Source: an uncultured Erysipelotrichales bacterium (GTDB lineage: Bacteria > Bacillota_I > Bacilli_A > Erysipelotrichales > Coprobacillaceae). Taken from it: 64,000 nucleotides of DNA. The stretch is taken from assembly GCA_910579135.1 (NCBI GenBank), contig CAJTTM010000010.1, positions 13,131 through 77,130 of the forward strand. The letters run 5' to 3'. This document shows, piece by piece, positions 1 through 7,015 of the stretch. The notes under the pieces were generated by a model. The model had not been told where the DNA came from. It made no database searches and saw nothing but the letters and a program-made list of their open reading frames with translations. Each line of letters begins with the position of its first letter. The first letter of the stretch is position 1. The position numbers were made by a program, and so were the translations under genes.

Positions 1-1
1 A

Positions 2-118
2 TATAAAAATGGACAATTTAAAGTTAATGATCCTAATAGTATTTCTAAAAGCAATCAACTATATGATTATGAAAGATTAGAAGAACAAATCAATAATATA
101 TGGGTTTATTCTTTATAA
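2..118 (+). CDS. C39-like peptidase, C-terminal fragment
   Basis: Open frame entering from the left edge and ending in TAA. Its last 38 residues include GQFKVNDPNS, followed by a segment ending INNIWVYSL. A KVNDPN-type motif near the C-terminus is typical of C39-like (Peptidase_C39_2) secreted cysteine peptidases, where the Asp follows the catalytic His strand. Only the tail is present, so the catalytic Cys and any signal peptide cannot be checked. A terminator follows the stop directly. The family call rests on one motif. Confidence 0.45.
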   Translation, partial: YKNGQFKVNDPNSISKSNQLYDYERLEEQINNIWVYSL

Positions 119-143
119 GCAAACTATCAGGTTTGCTTTTTTT
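117..143 (+). terminator. Intrinsic terminator of the upstream peptidase gene
   Basis: An 8-bp stem, AAGCAAAC pairing with GTTTGCTT, with a 6-nt loop runs into a T tract. It starts at the stop codon of the partial upstream gene. Confidence 0.85.
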
Positions 144-144
144 A

Positions 145-173
145 TTGAAATTTACTATTTATAGATTTATAAT
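145..173 (+). promoter_or_regulatory. Sigma-A-type promoter of the methionine aminopeptidase gene
   Basis: -35 TTGAAA (145-150), 17-nt spacer, -10 TATAAT (168-173). It lies just after the upstream terminator and 43 bp before the start codon. Confidence 0.7.
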
Positions 174-215
174 ATTTTTTGAAGTTAGTTTATGTTAACG
201 AATAGAGGTGAAAAA

Positions 216-1085
216 ATGAAATTATCTAGAAATGACGTATGTTGGTGTGGCAGTCAAAAGAAATATAAAAAATGTCATTTAGAACTTGATAATAAATTAA
301 GTGCATTAAGAAGAGTTGGTTATAAAATACCTCCTCATAGTATGATTAAAAATGAAGAACAAATTAAAGGAATTAGAGAAGCAGCAATTATCAATAATGG
401 TTTATTAGATGAAATAGAAAAACAAATATGTGCTGGTATGAGTACCGAAGATATTGATAATATCACAACAAAATATCTTAAAGAACATGATGCTTCTTCT
501 GCTGATTATCAATATCAAGGTTATCCAAAGAGTATCTGTACTTCGGTTAATGATGAAATATGTCATGGTATCCCTTCTAAGAAAGTGATTTTAAAAGAAG
601 GTGATATTATCAATGTTGATGCAACGACTTGTTATCATGGATATTATGCTGATGCATCAAGAATGTTTATGATTGGTAATGTAAGTGATGAGGCAAAACG
701 CTTAGTAGAAGCAACAAAAGAGTGCTTGATTAAAGGTATAGAAAGTATCAAACCTTTTCAAAGTACAATTGGTGACATCGGTAAAGCTATTGAAGAATAT
801 GCAACAAGTCAAGGTTATAGTGTTGTAAGGGAATTCTGTGGACATGGTGTTGGACTTGCAATGCATGAAGATCCTTATATCTATCATTATCATACTCATA
901 CTCCTACTTGTGTTCTTGTTCCTGGTATGGTTATTACAGTCGAACCCATGATTAATCAAGGAAAACGATTCCTTCATATTGGTAAAAATGGATGGACTGC
1001 TTATACTAATGATGGGTTACTTTCTGCACAATGGGAACATACTCTATTAATCACTGAAGATGGAGTTGAAATTATATCTCAATAA
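216..1085 (+). CDS. map: Type I methionine aminopeptidase with SEC-C motif
   Basis: A 289-residue cytosolic metallopeptidase that removes the initiator Met from nascent proteins. The N-terminus has a SEC-C zinc motif (C9-W-C11 with K19-C20-H21), found in a subset of bacterial MetAPs. The pita-bread catalytic domain follows, with all metal ligands in place: D135, D146, H210 (GHGVG), E243 (TVEPM) and E274 (WEH). I chose the ATG at 216 because AGAGGTG lies 5 bp upstream; an in-frame ATG at 192 has no ribosome site. The gene stands alone, with its own promoter and terminator, instead of in the S10/spc ribosomal operon where map is often found, so a second map elsewhere in the genome is plausible. 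Confidence 0.95.
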   Translation: MKLSRNDVCWCGSQKKYKKCHLELDNKLSALRRVGYKIPPHSMIKNEEQIKGIREAAIINNGLLDEIEKQICAGMSTEDIDNITTKYLKEHDASSADYQYQGYPKSICTSVNDEICHGIPSKKVILKEGDIINVDATTCYHGYYADASRMFMIGNVSDEAKRLVEATKECLIKGIESIKPFQSTIGDIGKAIEEYATSQGYSVVREFCGHGVGLAMHEDPYIYHYHTHTPTCVLVPGMVITVEPMINQGKRFLHIGKNGWTAYTNDGLLSAQWEHTLLITEDGVEIISQ

Positions 1086-1095
1086 TTTTGAAAAA

Positions 1096-1122
1096 CACAA
1101 TAGCTAACTATTGTGCTTTTTA
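1096..1122 (+). terminator. Intrinsic terminator of map
   Basis: Stem CACAATAG / CTATTGTG (1096-1103 / 1108-1115) with loop CTAA, followed by CTTTTTATTT. It starts 10 bp after the map stop codon. Confidence 0.85.
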
Positions 1123-1378
1123 TTTGATGAACATTTCTTGAATATATCTTTTTTATCTATATCTAAAAGGTTAAGTATTAAATCTTCTCGTTCTTCTTCA
1201 TTATTATTATTGATTTTCTCAATAATATCCTTCGATAACAACCAGTTTATGCATCCTATAAATAAAAATACTATCTTTTATTACCTTTATTTTTTAATAG
1301 CATAATCTACAATTTTTCCTATTGCATAACCTTCTTTATATCCCATCTCTTTTAATCATTCACATATCTCACACATTA
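1118..1378 (-). pseudogene. Decayed C-terminal remnant of an Rpn-family (PD-(D/E)XK) gene
   Basis: Read on the minus strand from 1376, the sequence gives MCEICE, a stop, then LKEMGYKEGYAIGK. This matches the MCEICDQLKEMGRIEGE block of the intact copy ending at 1470 and of the copy at the right edge. A second frame continues DIIEKIN...EEREDLILN, LLDIDKKDIFKK, which parallels the C-terminal IINKINDSNEEDLDQ...DIDKEEDILKY of the copy at 50370. At least one nonsense mutation and one frameshift separate the parts, and the catalytic core is absent. It lies directly downstream of an intact paralogue in the same orientation, so it may be the tail of an older copy. An open frame on the plus strand here is only its shadow. 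Confidence 0.7.
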
Positions 1379-1469
1379 CCATTTTTCTTTTCTCCTTTAT
1401 AAAATGAATATATTTTTTTAATCATTCATTAAAACTATTCAATGTATCATATTTTGTATAAAAAACCAC

Positions 1470-2291
1470 TTAAATCATTGCTAATTGTTCTATAGTTAAA
1501 CCTGTAAATTTTTGTATATCCTCATTACTAAATCTTTCATCCTTTTTCATCTCTATTGCAATTTTAAATTTCTCTTCTATCTTCCCCTCAGCTTTCCCAT
1601 TGGTAAAACCTCTTTTTTCACCAATGATTTCTCCTTCAATCCTTCCCATTTCTTTTAATTGATCACATATCTCACACATTTCTATCACACCTTTCCTTTC
1701 TTCTTTATAATATTTGACCCATTTTTTTAAGACTTCACTATACATCTCATTTGGATCAATACAATGAAAATCATGGATTAATCTTCCTAGTACTGTATCT
1801 TCATCCTGATAATCTCCATTCACATATATCATCTCTTGTCCTATATCTACTTCTTCTTTTGTTTCTTTATTCGTAAGTTTAAGATGATATATTGGTAATC
1901 CCTTCTTAAAATAGTCTCCTTCACACATAAAAACGATATAACTTTCTGGAACTTCTTCATATTCTGAACTTTTCTTTATTTCTTGTGTATCTATAAGACT
2001 AAGATTCAATCTTCCTCTTTTTGGTGTCGCTCCTTTTTCTTTTCTCTGTATTTCTACATTGATTCTCATCTTTTCACTTTTGACATAAATATCAAACTGA
2101 GCTTCTCTTCCTTTGATATTGCTCATATAATGCTCAACATGATGTTCATCAATATGTAGATGTCTTCCTAGTATGATATCAATCATTTCATTAACACATT
2201 CCCTATGACCAAAGACAACTTTGATCATAGGAGAATGAAATAAAGTCATAGACTTAATAAGGGATAAAACATCTTGATTTTTAGCTTTCAT
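1470..2291 (-). CDS. Rpn-family recombination-promoting nuclease / PD-(D/E)XK transposase-like protein
   Basis: A 273-residue protein of the Rpn / PF12784 type. The N-terminal third carries the PD-(D/E)XK core: AQFDIYVK (Asp), then INVEIQRKEKG (Glu-x-Gln). A conserved strand follows, ESYIVFMCEGDYFKKGLPIYHLK. The C-terminal third is helical, charged and repetitive (GEIIGEKRG, GKAEGKIEEK). Relatives of this family promote RecA-independent recombination and DNA cleavage in E. coli; activity of this copy is inferred. AGGAGGT lies 8 bp before the ATG. Two decayed copies and one copy cut by the window edge occur in the same 64 kb. The upstream 114 bp is repeated at 51119, before another copy. Confidence 0.85.
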   Translation of the reverse strand: MKAKNQDVLSLIKSMTLFHSPMIKVVFGHRECVNEMIDIILGRHLHIDEHHVEHYMSNIKGREAQFDIYVKSEKMRINVEIQRKEKGATPKRGRLNLSLIDTQEIKKSSEYEEVPESYIVFMCEGDYFKKGLPIYHLKLTNKETKEEVDIGQEMIYVNGDYQDEDTVLGRLIHDFHCIDPNEMYSEVLKKWVKYYKEERKGVIEMCEICDQLKEMGRIEGEIIGEKRGFTNGKAEGKIEEKFKIAIEMKKDERFSNEDIQKFTGLTIEQLAMI

Positions 2292-2318
2292 TTATTTGAC
2301 CTCCTATTATTCTATACT

Positions 2319-2432
2319 AATAAAAAGAGGCTTTTTCTTTTTTTAAATGTATAATTTCATAATATGAAAATATAGACTTCTATAAATCTATTATAAGAGT
2401 ATAAAACAGAATTGTCATTGGACATTGTGTCC
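2319..2432 (-). repeat. Conserved leader repeat upstream of the Rpn-family gene (copy 1)
   Basis: This stretch aligns along its length with 51119-51233, which lies upstream of a second Rpn-family copy in the same orientation. An identical core of 27 bp (CTTCTATAAATC...AGAGTATA) is included. The outer end carries the dyad TTGGACATTGTGTCCAA (2418-2434). It may hold the promoter of the element or mark its boundary. Confidence 0.75.
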
Positions 2433-2470
2433 AAAGAAAAACTAATAAATAACTCTAGATTACTTATTAG
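2433..2470 (-). terminator. Probable terminator of the GNAT gene
   Basis: On the minus strand, CTAATAAGTAA and its near-complement (2464-2470 with 2442-2448 as the core) form a stem next to TTTTTCTTT, just after the GNAT stop codon. Confidence 0.55.
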
Positions 2471-2474
2471 CTTA

Positions 2475-2972
2475 TTATAATTGATAATTAAAAACAGAAC
2501 ATTGTAATGTTTGGTTAGCAGTATAAGAATCAATAACCTCTATTTCCTTTCCACCCATTACTTTATAAAACAAACAAGAAGGATTTTCTTTTAAACATTC
2601 TATTATCATTTCTTTATATCCTTGGTGTTTTAATAATTTCTTCCCTTCTTCAATTAAAGATCGACCAAGACCTTGACCTTGATATTCTTTTAATACATAT
2701 AAAGATTGTATTTCTCCAAAATCTTTATATTTTTCATTTCTACATTTCACACATGTCATAACTCCTACTACCTTATTATCAACTACTGCAACAGTATATT
2801 TCATAGGATTATCTTTAATATCTTTTTCTCTTTTCTTTATATCTTTTTTAGTATTTGTAAGTTGATTTAAAAAAGAATCATTAATAATTCCTTTATATGT
2901 ATTTTTCCATGTCAATACATAAACTTCATTGATTTGATGAGCATCTTCTATCTTAGCCTTTCGTATTTCCAT
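2475..2972 (-). CDS. GNAT-family N-acetyltransferase
   Basis: A 165-residue single-domain acetyltransferase expected to use acetyl-CoA; the acceptor is unknown. Motif A, the pyrophosphate-binding loop, reads YVLKEYQGQGLGRSLIEEG at about residues 93-111. The preceding beta strand (VVGVMTCVKC) and the following one (EMIIECLKENPS) match the fold, with a Tyr after CLF in motif B (FYKVMGGKE). GGAAGTG lies a few bases before the ATG. It is divergent from the TPR-DUF4037 gene across about 95 bp and has no operon partner that would hint at the substrate. Confidence 0.85.
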   Translation of the reverse strand: MEIRKAKIEDAHQINEVYVLTWKNTYKGIINDSFLNQLTNTKKDIKKREKDIKDNPMKYTVAVVDNKVVGVMTCVKCRNEKYKDFGEIQSLYVLKEYQGQGLGRSLIEEGKKLLKHQGYKEMIIECLKENPSCLFYKVMGGKEIEVIDSYTANQTLQCSVFNYQL

Positions 2973-3066
2973 TTTTACACTTCCCTATTTTATAGTATAA
3001 CATAAATTCAATCATATTTATAGAAATTAATTTAAAGGAAGATTATAATATTAAAAGGAGGTTAAT

Positions 3067-4821
3067 ATGAATATTGAAGATATAAAATTACAATTAGACC
3101 AATTATATGATCAAGGACAAAGTCAAAAAGCATATGAGTTATTATTAAATCAATTAAATATTGCAATGAATCATCAAGATGATGATACTGTTTTATTTTT
3201 ACTTAATGAATTGATTGGTTATTATAGAGTCACTACACAATTTGAATTAGGTAATCAAGTATCACTTCAAGCTATTAGAATATTAGAAAATCATCAACTT
3301 TCTAAATCAATCATTGCAGCAACTACTTTTTTAAATATCGCAACACTTTATAGATCACAAGGAAATTATCATCAATCTTTACAATACTATCATCAATGTG
3401 AAAAAATCTATCAATTGTTATTGGATAGAAATGATATGAGATTTGCAGCTTTTTATAATAATTTTAGTTTACTTTATCAAGAAACAGGTGATAAAGAAAA
3501 AGCATTAGATTATGAACTTAAAGCTTTACAAGTTATTCAAAAAGGTCATGATAATGAATTTGAAGAAGCTGTTACATATTCTAATCTTTCACAAATATAT
3601 TTTTCTTTAGATAAGAAAGAAGAAGGGAAAAATTATTTAGATAAAGCAATTCTATTATTTTATAAAAATAATATTTGTGATCATCATTATTTTTCTGCAT
3701 TAAATGCTTTGGCTCAATATCATTATATGAATCATGAATATGATAAATCTATTGAATTATATGATGAAATATTAGATCAATTTGAAAGAACATATGGAAA
3801 AACAAAAGATTATGATATTGTTTTAAAAAACAAAGAAAATGTCTTAAAACAAATACACAACCAACATATAAAGGGGTTAGAATTATGTAAAAGATATTAT
3901 GAAACTTATGGAAAAAAGATGATTGATGAAAAGTTTAGTGAATATAAACAATATATGGCAATTGGATTATTTGGAATGGGTTCTGATTGTTTAGGATATG
4001 ATGATGATATTTCTATGGATCATGATTTTGGACCAGGTTTTTGTATTATTATTCCTGATAATATCTATCAAAAAATTGGTAAAGAACTGCAAAGAGAATA
4101 TGATAATTTACCTCATCAATTTATGAATATACAACGAATCCAATCAAATCACGGACAAAATAGAGTTGGTGTTTTTTCAATAAATCAAATGTTTGGACAA
4201 TTTCTTCAATTTATCCCTCATACTTTACAAGAATGGTTATATAGTGATGAAAATGGTTTATTAGCTTGTACTAATGGAGAAATTTTTGATGATCATTATG
4301 GAAAAGTGACTCAAATAAGAGAAACTTTAAAATATTATCCTGAAGATATTAGAATCAAAAAAATTGTTCGTGCTATTTCAAAAATGGCACAATCAGGTCA
4401 ATATAATTATAGTCGATGTATGCAAAGAGGTGATATTGTTGCAGCTGTACTTGCTTTAAATGAATTTATTGATCAAACACTTTCTTGTATTTATTTATTA
4501 AATAAAAAATATAAACCATATTATAAATGGGCATTTAAAGGATTAGATGATTGTATAGTCCTAAATGATTTAAAAGAACTTATTAAAGAATTAACTGAAT
4601 TACCTCATCAATATTCAGCATGGGATAATAATCATCTATTAGTTAATATCAACGATAAAAAAGTCATATTGATTGAAAAAATATGTCAAAGAATCATAAC
4701 AGAACTTCATCATCAAAATTTAAGTGATAGCACCGATGACTTTTTAGAAAATCACACACTCATTATTATGAATAAAATCAAAGATAAAGATATAAGATTA
4801 AAACATATAATGGAGGGATAA
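3067..4821 (+). CDS. TPR-repeat protein with DUF4037 nucleotidyltransferase-like domain
   Basis: 584 residues, no signal peptide. The N-terminal half (about residues 20-260) is a run of TPR-like helices (for example NIATLYRSQGNYHQSLQYYHQ, then ALNALAQYHYMNHEYDKSIELYDE, shown here as separate fragments). From about 280 the DUF4037 domain begins, with GMGSDCLGYDDDISMDHDFG, a GS-x-DD pattern that resembles nucleotidyltransferase active sites. Substrate and partner are unknown for this family. A strong AAAGGAGG ribosome site precedes the ATG. It is monocistronic and convergent with the glycosyltransferase gene across a shared terminator. Confidence 0.8.
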   Translation: MNIEDIKLQLDQLYDQGQSQKAYELLLNQLNIAMNHQDDDTVLFLLNELIGYYRVTTQFELGNQVSLQAIRILENHQLSKSIIAATTFLNIATLYRSQGNYHQSLQYYHQCEKIYQLLLDRNDMRFAAFYNNFSLLYQETGDKEKALDYELKALQVIQKGHDNEFEEAVTYSNLSQIYFSLDKKEEGKNYLDKAILLFYKNNICDHHYFSALNALAQYHYMNHEYDKSIELYDEILDQFERTYGKTKDYDIVLKNKENVLKQIHNQHIKGLELCKRYYETYGKKMIDEKFSEYKQYMAIGLFGMGSDCLGYDDDISMDHDFGPGFCIIIPDNIYQKIGKELQREYDNLPHQFMNIQRIQSNHGQNRVGVFSINQMFGQFLQFIPHTLQEWLYSDENGLLACTNGEIFDDHYGKVTQIRETLKYYPEDIRIKKIVRAISKMAQSGQYNYSRCMQRGDIVAAVLALNEFIDQTLSCIYLLNKKYKPYYKWAFKGLDDCIVLNDLKELIKELTELPHQYSAWDNNHLLVNINDKKVILIEKICQRIITELHHQNLSDSTDDFLENHTLIIMNKIKDKDIRLKHIMEG

Positions 4822-4840
4822 TTTATCCCTCCATAGCTTT
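4811..4840. terminator. Bidirectional terminator between convergent genes
   Basis: TGGAGGGATAA and TTATCCCTCCA form an 11-bp inverted repeat separated by a single base (so the tips will open to a small loop). It overlaps the stop codon of the DUF4037 gene and is followed by a short T-rich run. Confidence 0.7.
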
Positions 4841-4849
4841 TTGTTCTAT

Positions 4850-6007
4850 TTAATCAGCAGCTTGTTTTGCTCCTAAACATTGATGAAAATCTTGAGAGAT
4901 ACAAATAGCATTTGTTTGGTATTTTGATTGATTCAATATCTTCTCAACAGCATTTTTTATTTCTATGACACTGTTATTCTTTAAATAAATGCCTGCTTCT
5001 AATTCTTCTACTCGTTTCGCAACCACATTTTGTTCAGGGGTTTGTGGAAATAAGACAAGTGGTACTCCATAATATAAAGCTTCGTTAACACTATTCATTC
5101 CACAATGAGTAATAAAAACATCACAACATTGCAACACTTCCATTTGATTAACAAATCTTTCTACTTTAATATGATTTGAAAAAGGTTTTAAATCTTCTAT
5201 ATTCAAATAATTCCCAATAGAAATAATGACATCATAATTCGTATTTTCAAATGCTTCTATGCAATGATTATAAAAAGATAAAAATTGATTATTAACAGTC
5301 CCTAAAGAAATATAGATTGTCTTTTGTTTTGATCTTTCAACTTGATAATCTAATTTTCTTATTAAAGGTCCTACAAATTCATATTTATCACTAAAAGTGT
5401 CACTATAAGGTTGAAACATTTTAGAAGTGTAAACAATGGTATCAGTATGATTATCATTAGAAATAATAGAAAGAATATTATCTATAGGATATCCTTTATC
5501 TACCAATTTTTTTAATATCTTATTTGCTTTTCTAGTAGAAAACATTAATGAAATCATTTCTTTAAAAGTGTATTTTAACATCTTTGAACTATATTGATTA
5601 AATGCAAAAGTTGTTGTTGAACAAATATAGGGAATATTTAATTTTAAAGCAATCAGTTTTCCCCATAGAGCCATAGAATCAGAAACAATACAATCAGGAT
5701 GATATTCTTTCATATCAGCGAATATCATCCCATCTAATGCTAGTGTTGTATTCACCAATACATTCGTTGATAAAACAATATCTTTTCCCACTCTCGTAAT
5801 TTCATCCTTACTCAATTGACTTTGAAAATCACATTGATCACATGATACAAATTGTGCTCCTGCCATTTCAATACTCTTTTTCATCATATCATAGGAATAA
5901 TATCTCACATCATGCCCTCGACTTACTAATTCACTGACAACCTGTAAAGTAGGATTTGTATGTCCATAGGCAGGAATATTAAAAAATACAACCTTCACAT
6001 TATTCAT
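4850..6007 (-). CDS. MGT-type GT1 glycosyltransferase
   Basis: A 385-residue GT-B fold enzyme of the macrolide-glycosyltransferase / YjiC type, which transfers sugar from a UDP-sugar to a small hydrophobic acceptor. The acceptor-domain start is VVFFNIPAYGHTNPTLQVV with the conserved His. The donor domain carries ISLGTV and VERFVNQMEVLQCCDVFITH, then CGMNSVNEALYYGVPLVLFP and QTPEQNVVAKRVEE, the usual nucleotide-sugar signature. The ATG overlaps the end of the regulator gene by 8 bp, so the two are translationally coupled. The role could be drug inactivation or glycolipid synthesis; the sequence does not decide. Confidence 0.9.
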   Translation of the reverse strand: MNNVKVVFFNIPAYGHTNPTLQVVSELVSRGHDVRYYSYDMMKKSIEMAGAQFVSCDQCDFQSQLSKDEITRVGKDIVLSTNVLVNTTLALDGMIFADMKEYHPDCIVSDSMALWGKLIALKLNIPYICSTTTFAFNQYSSKMLKYTFKEMISLMFSTRKANKILKKLVDKGYPIDNILSIISNDNHTDTIVYTSKMFQPYSDTFSDKYEFVGPLIRKLDYQVERSKQKTIYISLGTVNNQFLSFYNHCIEAFENTNYDVIISIGNYLNIEDLKPFSNHIKVERFVNQMEVLQCCDVFITHCGMNSVNEALYYGVPLVLFPQTPEQNVVAKRVEELEAGIYLKNNSVIEIKNAVEKILNQSKYQTNAICISQDFHQCLGAKQAAD

Positions 6008-6404
6008 CCTTTCCTAAAACAATATCTTTTATTTCATCAACTTTCATAATTGCAAGTCCTTTATGAATATCCCCCAAAATTAATAGTTGATCCCCAAAAT
6101 GAATTTGAAATACTTTCCTTGCTTTAGAAGGAATAACAATTTGTCCTCTATCTCCTACCTTTACAATTCCAAATATATATTTTCCATTTCTTTCTTCATC
6201 CAATAATTCATCATCTTCTAATAATAAACTATCTACTGACACATTATATAATACTGCTAACTTTTTACATTTTAAGATATCTGGTAATGTTTCTTCACTT
6301 TCCCATTTTGATATCGTTTGTCTAGAAACACCACATTTTTCTGCTACATCTTCTAAAGTCATTTTGTTTTCTTTTCTTAACTCTTTAAGCTTTTTACCAA
6401 GCAT
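6000..6404 (-). CDS. XRE-AbrB fusion transcriptional regulator
   Basis: A 134-residue regulator. Residues about 3-60 form an XRE helix-turn-helix (EDVAEKCGVSRQTISKWESE). Residues about 80-130 form an AbrB/SpoVT swapped-hairpin domain (VKVGDRGQIVIPSKARKVF). Both parts bind DNA in other proteins. I chose the ATG at 6404 because AGGA lies 10 bp upstream; a GTG 9 bp earlier is in the ribosome site. It is the first gene of an operon with the GT1 glycosyltransferase and lies just below a dyad (6462-6493), so autoregulation is likely. Confidence 0.85.
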   Translation of the reverse strand: MLGKKLKELRKENKMTLEDVAEKCGVSRQTISKWESEETLPDILKCKKLAVLYNVSVDSLLLEDDELLDEERNGKYIFGIVKVGDRGQIVIPSKARKVFQIHFGDQLLILGDIHKGLAIMKVDEIKDIVLGKDE

Positions 6405-6426
6405 ACTTTTCACATCCTTATTTCTT

Positions 6427-6454
6427 ATTATAGGGTAATCATGTATTTATGCAA
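6427..6454 (-). promoter_or_regulatory. Promoter of the XRE-AbrB / glycosyltransferase operon
   Basis: On the minus strand, -35 TTGCAT (6449-6454), 16-nt spacer, -10 TATAAT (6427-6432). Upstream, ATGTTAA (6462-6468) and TTAACAT (6487-6493) form an inverted repeat that could be an operator. Confidence 0.65.
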
Positions 6455-6493
6455 CCAATTAATGTTAACTAAAAATGTAACAATTATTAACAT

Positions 6494-6517
6494 AAAAAGC
6501 ATCCTTAATAAGGATAC
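6494..6517 (-). terminator. Intrinsic terminator of the MATE-MarR operon
   Basis: Minus-strand stem GTATCCTT / AAGGATGC (8 bp, loop ATT) followed by TTTTTATG, immediately after the MarR stop codon. Confidence 0.85.
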
Positions 6518-7015
6518 TTAATGTTCTTTTTTTATATTCTCTATAATCTTATTAAGAATAGAGTTTAATTGTTCTTTTTCTTCTTTCGTTAATATATCAA
6601 GCATATCTTTTTCTTTCGTATAAGTTTTTAAATACTCCTTTCCATTTAATGTTAATTGAAGAATCAATTTTCTTTTATCATCTTTAGCCCTATACTTTTT
6701 TAATAAACCTTTTCTTTCTAGTTTAGAAAGAATTTCACTAAGCGAACCAGCTTGAACAGATAAAAGATTTTGTAAATCTCTTTGAGATAGAGATCCATGC
6801 TCATTAATAATTTCTAAGATTTTCTCTTGACTTCTCTTTCTTCCAGTCTTATGCATTAACATACGACCACACTTCATTAACTTACTATTTAAATCATTAT
6901 TATGAATAAACATAGGTCCTCTATTATTCTTTAAACCAAAATATTCTCTTCCTGCTCCACATTGAACTTTAGAAATATGGCAACGATGAGAACATAAAGA
7001 ACACACTTGTTTCAT
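6518..7015 (-). CDS. MarR-family regulator with Cys-rich N-terminal extension
   Basis: 165 residues. The winged helix lies at about 60-130 (HGSLSQRDLQNLLSVQAGSL, LSEILSKLERKGLLKKYRAK, DDKRKLILQLTLNGKEYL), the normal MarR layout. The first 22 residues add CSLCSHRC and QCGAGRE, four cysteines in a CxxC-x3-C-x6-C pattern plus a His. That could bind Zn or an Fe-S cluster or sense thiol stress, an inference. The ATG overlaps the stop of the MATE gene (ATGA), so the regulator is co-made with the pump. This resembles the MepA/MepR arrangement of Staphylococcus aureus, where the MarR protein represses a MATE pump. Confidence 0.88.
   Translation of the reverse strand: MKQVCSLCSHRCHISKVQCGAGREYFGLKNNRGPMFIHNNDLNSKLMKCGRMLMHKTGRKRSQEKILEIINEHGSLSQRDLQNLLSVQAGSLSEILSKLERKGLLKKYRAKDDKRKLILQLTLNGKEYLKTYTKEKDMLDILTKEEKEQLNSILNKIIENIKKEH

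Noticed and set aside
1111..1305. 64-codon plus-strand open frame after map
   Set aside because: It overlaps the map terminator and lies antisense to a recognisable Rpn-family remnant; no ribosome site.
3021..3049. Promoter for the TPR-DUF4037 gene (TATAAT at 3044-3049)
   Set aside because: The -10 would lie too near the ribosome site and no fitting -35 exists.
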